Source of the DNA: Candidatus Marinamargulisbacteria bacterium SCGC AG-410-N11
Lineage (GTDB): Bacteria; Margulisbacteria; Marinamargulisbacteria; GCA-2716485; AG-410-N11
NCBI GenBank assembly: GCA_003265895.1
Contig: QFBS01000001.1
Span: 62,001 to 126,000, forward strand
Reading direction: 5' to 3'
DNA: 64,000 nt
The notes under the pieces were generated by a model. It was not told the DNA's origin. It did not search any database and was given only the letters and a program-made list of their open reading frames with translations. A program made the position numbers and the translations under genes. Below are positions 36,301-45,300 of the stretch, one piece after another (the stretch's first letter is position 1; the number at the start of each line of letters is the position of its first letter).

Positions 36301-39300
36301 CCAGAACATGTATTTAATAAATGGAAGGCAATAAATGAAATTGCCTATGCTAGGGTATTTAATAATTTAAAGGATTTAGAAGTAGTTACATTAAATATTC
36401 TTGGTAAAATGGTCGTTAATAAAAACTTGAAAATTAAAACAAAAGACTATGATTTAAATGACATAAAATATACAAAACATCCCTATTATGTAAAAGATCC
36501 TTCATTAGTGGTTAATTTTTTAAATAGCAAAAAAAATAAAGAAGTTTTAGCAATAGATTTTCAACCGTTTATTGATTTAGGTGATAAATTCAATAAAGAT
36601 CGATATCAGGAATATAAAGAAACTCAACTAAAAGAATATATTTCTTATCGAATTTGGAGTCAATTACTTCAAAAGAATTACATAAGAAAAAACAAAGTAT
36701 TTGATAAATTTAGACCTTCATTTGTTGAAAATGAAGATTATAATAAGTTAGTTCCTGGAGTAACCGTAGCTCAAATAAATAAGGTATTAATGACGCGATA
36801 TAAACAGCAATTATTTGATTCACGTGGTCTAAAAGAAGTACAAGGCTTATCTTTATATAATAATGCAAAAGTAAATGTAGGATATAAAGACCAAGGGTCG
36901 GCAGCATTAGCTGTAAATGGTAATTTAGGTATCGGTACAACTAAAACGTCTGCCCCTTTAACAATTCAAGCTAATAATAATATTATTGAAGATGGCGAAA
37001 ATGCCGGACGTCCTTATATTTTTGAAGTACATTCTCTAAAAGATGTTAATACAATTGCAGAATACCCAGATTCTGCGCTAACAGTGTTTAATCAAACAGC
37101 AGAGCTAATAAAGAAAAAAGATGTCGATCCAGTGGTTATTCCAACGAAGAGTGTATATCCGACACCATCATTTGTTGTGAATAGTAAGGGAAGAGTTGGT
37201 TTTAATATATTTAACGATATTAATCCAACGGCCAATGGCAAACGAATTACAGGTAATATTAGTGTAAGAGTTGGCGATGGCGGTGTTCGTGCTGCAGGAT
37301 TACTTCTACCATCAGGTCAAGAAATATCACAAAAGCCACCGGTTATTGTATGGAGCTATGTTGATATAAAAGACCCTGAGTTTTCAGATATATACTATAC
37401 TTCTGGAAATGTAGGTATTGGAACAATAGAACCTAATAGCTTATTAGAGTTATCAAATGAAGAGGCGAATGACCCTGTTATAACTTATGATCTTAATGGG
37501 GTTGATTACTATACAATGGGAGTAAGTCAGAAAAAACCATCTGCATTCCAAATTGTGCCAAAAGGTAAGCTAGATAATATTGATCCTGTTTTTTCAGTTG
37601 TTGATAATAAAATAGGTATCAATACAATAGACCCTAAACATCAACTGCATGTATCAGGAAATGTTTATTCTAAAGGTGTTTATTTTAAACTAGACCATAA
37701 TCAAAAAGAAAAGAAAGACTATGGGTTTATTGCAAATAACTTATATACCAAAAGATTAATTATTAATGGCGAAAATATTGTTGGTAGTGGTACAAAATGG
37801 GTACCAACAAGAAATGAGCTAGAAGATATTGATTGGATATATCGTCGTGATTTACTAACAAACATCGGTTTCGGAACGGATGATCCAAGTGCTTATGTTG
37901 ATATAGCAGGTACTTTAAAATATAAAGATGGATTAAATATTAGACAGGAGTTATTTTCAAAAGAAGAAATTAAGTTAAATAAATTAAAGTTTAAAAATGG
38001 AACACCTATCCCAAGTGAACTTTATGTTACAGGGTCTTATTTAATTTTAGAGTCAAAGTTACCGCCCAAAACATTTAATATTTCAAACGTACTTACAAGA
38101 GGAGAAGCCAGTGAAGGTGAATTTATTGTATGGAAAGATGCAGAGAATAGTATACTTGTCGATTCTGCGATTTATTGGAGCGATTCTCAGAAAGATCCAG
38201 GTTGGGAATATAATCAAAACCAACAAAAATGGGAGTTTAAACCAAGTTACTCATATGATAAAACATTTAAACAACCAACTACTATGTTTCCGGTTATTCC
38301 TAAAAAATATTTAGATTCTCCAGAAAAATATCCTAACGAAATAAAACGAGTGCAAAATAGTCATATCAAGTTATCAAGAACCTTTGTTTCTACAGAAAAT
38401 AATGATATTAACTTATTAAATAAGTTTACTTTTGGCGCAGAAACAAAAAATGTAAACAGTAAGATAGATGCAGAATTTACCTATAGTGGAGTCTTTTTTA
38501 AAGATTCATATAGCCATTCAGTGGGTCGAATAAACGTTAATTATGATTTTGAAGAGGATTTATTAAACTTTACGCCAAGAGGAATTAATATTCAAATTAA
38601 AGGTGAAAAAGATAAAAATAATAGAGTCCCTTCGATTGTTAATGGTACAACTTTAACGGGTTTAAATGTAGATGTATCAGATGTTTCAGTTCAATTAGGA
38701 GGGGAGCAAACAAGAGGGTTTAAGCATCCTGCAATATTTAAAGGAGATGTAGGTATTGGTACAGAACCTATCAGGCCTGGGATCGAGTTATATCCTAGAT
38801 TAGCTCCTGCAGACGCTATCAAAAAGTTATCAGATACATACCTTTTAGATATCAAAGGGGCATTAAGAGCGACATCTTTTAATATAACTGAAAGATTAAT
38901 TATTACAACAATAAATGTAATACCGGATTCATTAGTAGTAACAGACAAAGGCGCTGTGGGTGTTAATACTGGGTCCCCATCAACAAAATTAGAGATTGAC
39001 GGACTAACAGCTGCCAATTTTACCTCAAGTAATTATATAGAGGCTCCAAACGTTCAGTTTTCTAGTAATAAGTTAATTATTAAAGAAGATGGTTATATTG
39101 GTTTCCGAAAGTTAGAGAATGAAAATCAAATTGTTAGTCTTGAGTTGGATAAGCAATTTGAGAATCAAATTAATCAACCATTTACGTATCATACAGTATC
39201 GATAAATTTAAATTTAGCAGACCCAAAACCAGTTACCGATTCGATTACAGGCCTTGATATTTCAATGCTTTCTAATACATCTCAAAATACGTTTTCAATA

Positions 39301-42300
39301 GAAAAAATTAAAGGAATTGATATAGATTTAACACAATTAGAAAATTTATATCAAGATATAGATAAAGATGGTATTTTTGAAGACAACGCAAAAGTAGTAG
39401 GTTTAGATGTTGTTATTACAAAAAATGTCATAGCGGCGACATCAACGGATCCTAAATATCCATCAATGAATGTTGCTGTTTTTATGGGAGGAAAAGTTGG
39501 TATAGGTACAAGCACTCCTGAATATACATTAGACGTAAATGGTAATATTTACGCTAATGATACCAAGTCTTTACAATTTGAAAATGCTCTTGAGGGAGCT
39601 ACAATAACGCAACGTTTAGTCGTATCTAATAATTTGACATTTAGTTACAAAATCCCGAACGCAAAAATAGTAACGATGAATTATGTCGAAGTTGATAATA
39701 TTATCTTAAAAGATTTAAGTGTTGCAACACCAGATGCGACAAGCTTAAATATAGTGAATTTATTAACGGGTAATAATTTAAATATCACCTCAAATACAGA
39801 TGCTGTTAATGTTAATGTTAACAATAAATTAAAAGCAGTATCTATGAACGTCTTATTCCTGAAAGAAGGTGACACAGATTCCAGTCAAGCACTAGCTGTT
39901 AAAAATACACTAACGGTTAATAGTATTACCGTTAATAACACCACAACAAGCAAAGTAATTAAAGATAACCAATTTGCAGTAAAAAACAACGTCGGAATAG
40001 GAACTTCAGAATCGTTTAATAAATTACATGTAAATATAGAACCATTAAAGAAAAACTTTTTAGAAGTAAAGTTTGATCCAAGAGATAATTTATCTTGGAA
40101 TGCGATTCGATATCAGGTTAGTAGTAATAACGTTACAAATCTTTCGGCAGGACTACTATTAGCCGCAGGTGCGGAAAAAGATCATGTTCCTGCTGGAGTA
40201 GTAGCTCTAAATGAAAGCAGACCAACCGGATCTCATTTAGTAATTCTAACAGGAAAAGAGCGAATCAGAGCATCTTCTACAGGGAATATTTTTATAGGAC
40301 GAAAAACAGAATTATTAGATATAGATAACAAAACACCAGCTTTATTTTCGATAGAAGGAACTGTTAAAACCTCATCATTTTTAATTGACAAAACAAAGCC
40401 AACAGATCAAAACTTTATAATAATAGAGGGTATTGGAGGTTCTCCGTCTATTTTAAGTCCAGCTATAGTTACTACCAGTAGATCAATTATTGCAGATAAG
40501 TTTATCGTCCAAGATGTTTTAGCTATTCCAACACTATCTAATTTTGAGGTTTTAAAAAATCAAGGTGGTCTATTTGTAAGTAGTAATAAAAGTTTATTTT
40601 ATACCAATCATTTTGATGGAGATGCTAACAAGGTCTTTGGAAGTTTTGATAATCCGTTTTTTGTAACAGAAAAGAATACAATTCCTTTTTATACAGCTAC
40701 TAGAAACCTACATTCATCAACAATGAAATTTGTTACATCAAATATTAATTCAAGATTACAATTAAATAGTACACAAGCTAAATTAGCTGCAATTATTCAA
40801 AATGGAACCATTCCAACATATAACTTAAATCAAAATATAAGTTTATTATCATTAAAAACAACACAAAGCTTTTTTCCTAAAAATCTTAAAACAACGTCAT
40901 TTAATTTAGTTCATATTAAAGCTACGGGTAATCCGAATACACGAGATAAAACAATCCAAGATTCAATCGTTGGCTTATCGGTTAATTTAAGTCAATTACA
41001 AAGCGAAAATATAATTAATGTTGGTTCGGAAGTATTCGAAACCAAAGGAGTAAAAAATGCAGCTCGATTCCTAGGTGGTAACGTGGGGATCTCGACAAGT
41101 GAAAATACAAATGTTGTTCATTTTGAACCAAAAAGTACTTTACATATTTTAAATACAACCGAAAATTATTCGTTTATTGTTCAACCTAAAGCTAGCTTAA
41201 AGCATTCAATGATAGTGTCATCAAATGGACTTGTTGGGATTAATACAGATGTACCCAAAGGTGTATTACATATTGGTACAAGTGAAAATCGAACGACTTT
41301 ATTAGTTAAAAGTGTAGAAGGAGAACCCTTATTTAGTGTTGCAGATTCGATTAATATTGGCCCTTCAGCCATTAATAAAACAGCGTCTCTTAATATAGAA
41401 GGTAAAATAAAAGCAGAAAGTTTAAATGCTAAATTTATTAAAGGAAATTCATTAGCTATTAATAATGGTACAGCCTCTATTTTATCTGTAACAGATAAAG
41501 GGAATATCGGTTTTGGTATTGCAGTGCCAGAAGCTCAGCTTCATATTCGAAGAGAGATCAATAAAAATGTAATCCAAAATAACCAAAGTGGATATATTCA
41601 TCAAGCTATTAATATTAATACTTCAGGAGCAAAGCCAGTAACTGAAAGTATTACAGGGATTTCAATGATCATTTCATCAAATATAGAAACTGAAACAGAT
41701 CGACGAAAAAATAGTTTAGATGATAATTATACGGCAAAAGGGTTAAATATAGACTTAAGATCGATTCAAAAGAATACATCTAGTAATGTTATTGGTTTAG
41801 TTGTTAATGCAAAAACAAAGATTAAGGCTGCAGGTGGTGGCGGTATTGGCGGTGTAGTTGGCGGTACTGATCCTGTTAAAAATATAGCTGCTTTATTTAA
41901 TGGAGGAAATGTTGGTATAAATACGTTGCAACCAACGGAGAAATTACATATAAACGATACAATAAAAACTAAGCAATTAACACTAACAGATACAGTAGCG
42001 CTAACCTTGAAAGATGTTACTGTTAACTCTGTTATTGTAACTAATTCTATAATGGCAAATGTAAAAATGGACCAATTAAATAGTTCCGAAAATTTAGAAG
42101 TAAATATATTAAGGTTACCCTATTCATTTGAAGAATTAAAAGATAATAATATTACAGTAAATATTACTGGGAAAATTGTTGTGAAACCTAAAACAGAAGG
42201 CGATAAAACAATTCCATCTAGATTATTTTTTGGGACATCTTTCCCTAATCCAACTAATTCTATAATGGTAGCAATTAATCGAAATGAAAATGAAATTAAA

Positions 42301-45300
42301 CCAGGGTTTAATGGGATTGCAATAGGAAAAGAAGGTTCTGCAACCTTTAATATATCAAATTCCTTAACTGTTACATCAAGTGGTTATTTACAGCTCCAAA
42401 AAATAACAAGTAATAAAGATAATCTGTTATCAATATTTTCTAATGCATTAATAGTAACTGGTAATACTGTGGGTCAAAAAGGAGTAACTATTAATCAAGG
42501 TTTAGCCTCTAATAAGTTAATGTTTAATAACATGTCATTATCACCCACTCATAGATCACATTCCGGTTTGTTATATAGAAACTCCGATTCAAATCATTTA
42601 ATGTTTAAAATGCATGATGGGACCGAAAAAAATATTTCAGCAGTTGTAAAATCAACGCCAAATACAGTCGTCAAATTTGCAAAAGATACTATAACAAGCA
42701 GTAATATTTTTACATATTTTAATCGAAATCAATTGAATTTTAGTATAGGAACCTCAAATGTAGCTAATACTCAATATTTTAATAAAAAAGATAAATTAAC
42801 AATAACAAGTAATATTTCAGCTACTGCTATATTTGAAAATAACAGTTTTTTTGCACATGATATCAATGGGTTCTTTCCTAATAGGCAAACAGCGAAGGAT
42901 GGCAGTAATAAAGTTCTGCGAGGGTTATGGATCAAATCAGGCAGCATAAACACAAACCAAGATATCGAAAAGTTACATGGTAAGGGTAAGGGCAACGGTG
43001 CTAAAGAAAAAGTCTTAATTGGCTTAGAGGTAGATATGTCCAAATTAAATGCCAAAACAACAGATCAAACTGAAGGAAGTAATAATGTATCTGGCGAAAA
43101 ATATGCAGGTATTTTTACAGGCGGTAGCGTTGGTATTATTGTAAGTCCTAATAGCGAGACCTTATCTTATAAATTAACTACTCGTAAAATACCTTTACCT
43201 TCTGCAAATGTTCATATTATCAGTAATATGATAGCTCATGACAAAGATAGTAAAAGACCGATCCAAAATGATTTATGGATCGAGACAACACAAAATACAG
43301 TATTTTTAGTAACTAAAAATTTCTCAACAACTGAACTTGTTACTAGAAATTATATATCTATAGGTAAAAAAGATAATATAACTAAAAGTAATGCCCATTT
43401 AACATTAATTAGCCCATCCGATAAGCCCTCATTTCAAATTGACAATAATACAAATACATTGTTAAGCATTAAAAAGAATGCTAATGGTAAGTATGGTTTA
43501 GGAATTAATACATCTGAAATTGATAGTCAGTTAAATTTAAAAGGAAATGGCATAAATGATATATTAAATATTTCAACAATATCAACGGCTAATATCTTTC
43601 ATATTTCAAACGAAAATAAAATTGGTTTAAGAACCGCAAATCCAACGAGTATACTCGAAATAAATAGTAACAAAATAAATAAATATTATTTACAAATAGG
43701 GCTCGGTAGCCAATCGCTAATCGTAACACAAAACCAAGTATTGGTTAATTTAAAAGGAGATAAACCAGAAAAAACAACAAAAGAGTCTATTAACGCATTA
43801 AAAGTAAATAAAAGTTTATATTCTGGGGTTAATACCGAAAATAGAACAGCTGACAACACTCACATAAAAGTTGATACCGCTATACGATCTAAAAATATTC
43901 CAGCAACGATAGCAGAATTTACTTCAGATAATCAATCCTATTATTGGAGTTATATCAATAATGATAGTGCAACTGGTCTAGAAATTATTTTAAAAAATCA
44001 GAACGTAGCCGTCCCTGGTGAATTATTATTAAATGAACTTTCAAATGCAGCAGGTCCAGTTCAGATTACTCCAGGTCAAATAAGATATCAACCATTTATT
44101 ATTAATACGATTAATCAAGGAGATATTAAAATTAAAAATATTAAACTAGGTGTTAAAAATGGTAATGGACAACAAATAACCGCAACTTTGTTGGATAAAG
44201 ATGGAAACCCAGCACCAGATACAATACCTGTAGATAAAATCCTATCTTCTGATGGAACTGATACAAGTTACAATACGATATCTTTTAATTCAAATACACT
44301 TATAACAAATCAAGTATATTATTTAAAAATTGAAAATAAAGGTACGCAAACAATTGAGTTATCGCCACAAGAGCAAACAGTGGGGCAAATTTTAACAGTT
44401 CCAAATGATCCAAATGGTTTATCTATAGCGACCCAGCAAAATATGATGATGGATATCATTAGACAATTACCAGAAAATCAATTTTATGTCGGTTTTAATA
44501 AGTTAGACTTCAAAATTAAACCAAGTAGTATGTCTACAGACCTACTTAATATCGGTCAAAAGGGGGTTGCGATCAATACGGATGTTGTTGGTAGAGCTAC
44601 AACAGCTAATTTTATTGTTAAAGCTTCCAAAAGTGATAATATTGTCGATGTAAGTCAATACAGTGGTAACCAAAAAGTACAATCGCTATTCATTTCAAGA
44701 GGTGGTAGTGTTGGTATTGGAACAAGTAATGTTGGCGTAGGTACTAACGCATCAGCATTAGTTGTAGACGGAAATACAAAAGTATACCAAGTTTCAAAAA
44801 ACGAAAATGGAACAGCCTTAACATTTACAGCTCCAAATCAAAATTATAATTTTACAATTACTAGTAACTATACTCCCTTTGTCCAAGAGAGAATTACATC
44901 AACATCAACAAGTAACTTTATGATTGAAAAGAAAATCAAAACCAACTCCGGAATAGACTATACTGCCGCTAGTGTAAAAACTAATGTTGGTATGGAATGG
45001 GGTTATTTCCAAAAAGAAAGTAATCCTAATATTAAAAAAGACTTAAATGGATTATTTGTTAATATTAGATCGGGTACTAATTTGGGTGCTATAAAGAGAA
45101 AAGATATGCATGTTTTAGAAAATGATTCGAGCGATGATACAGCTATCGTTGATGCTACAAAAGATATAAGCACTGGTCAGCAAACAGATCTTCCCATAGT
45201 CCATGGTGTTAAAGTCTATATGGATTTATTAGCAAAAGATCCATCATTTGGAACAAAAGAAGGTAAAATTGTTCCAGCATCATTTACCAGTTTAGATTCT

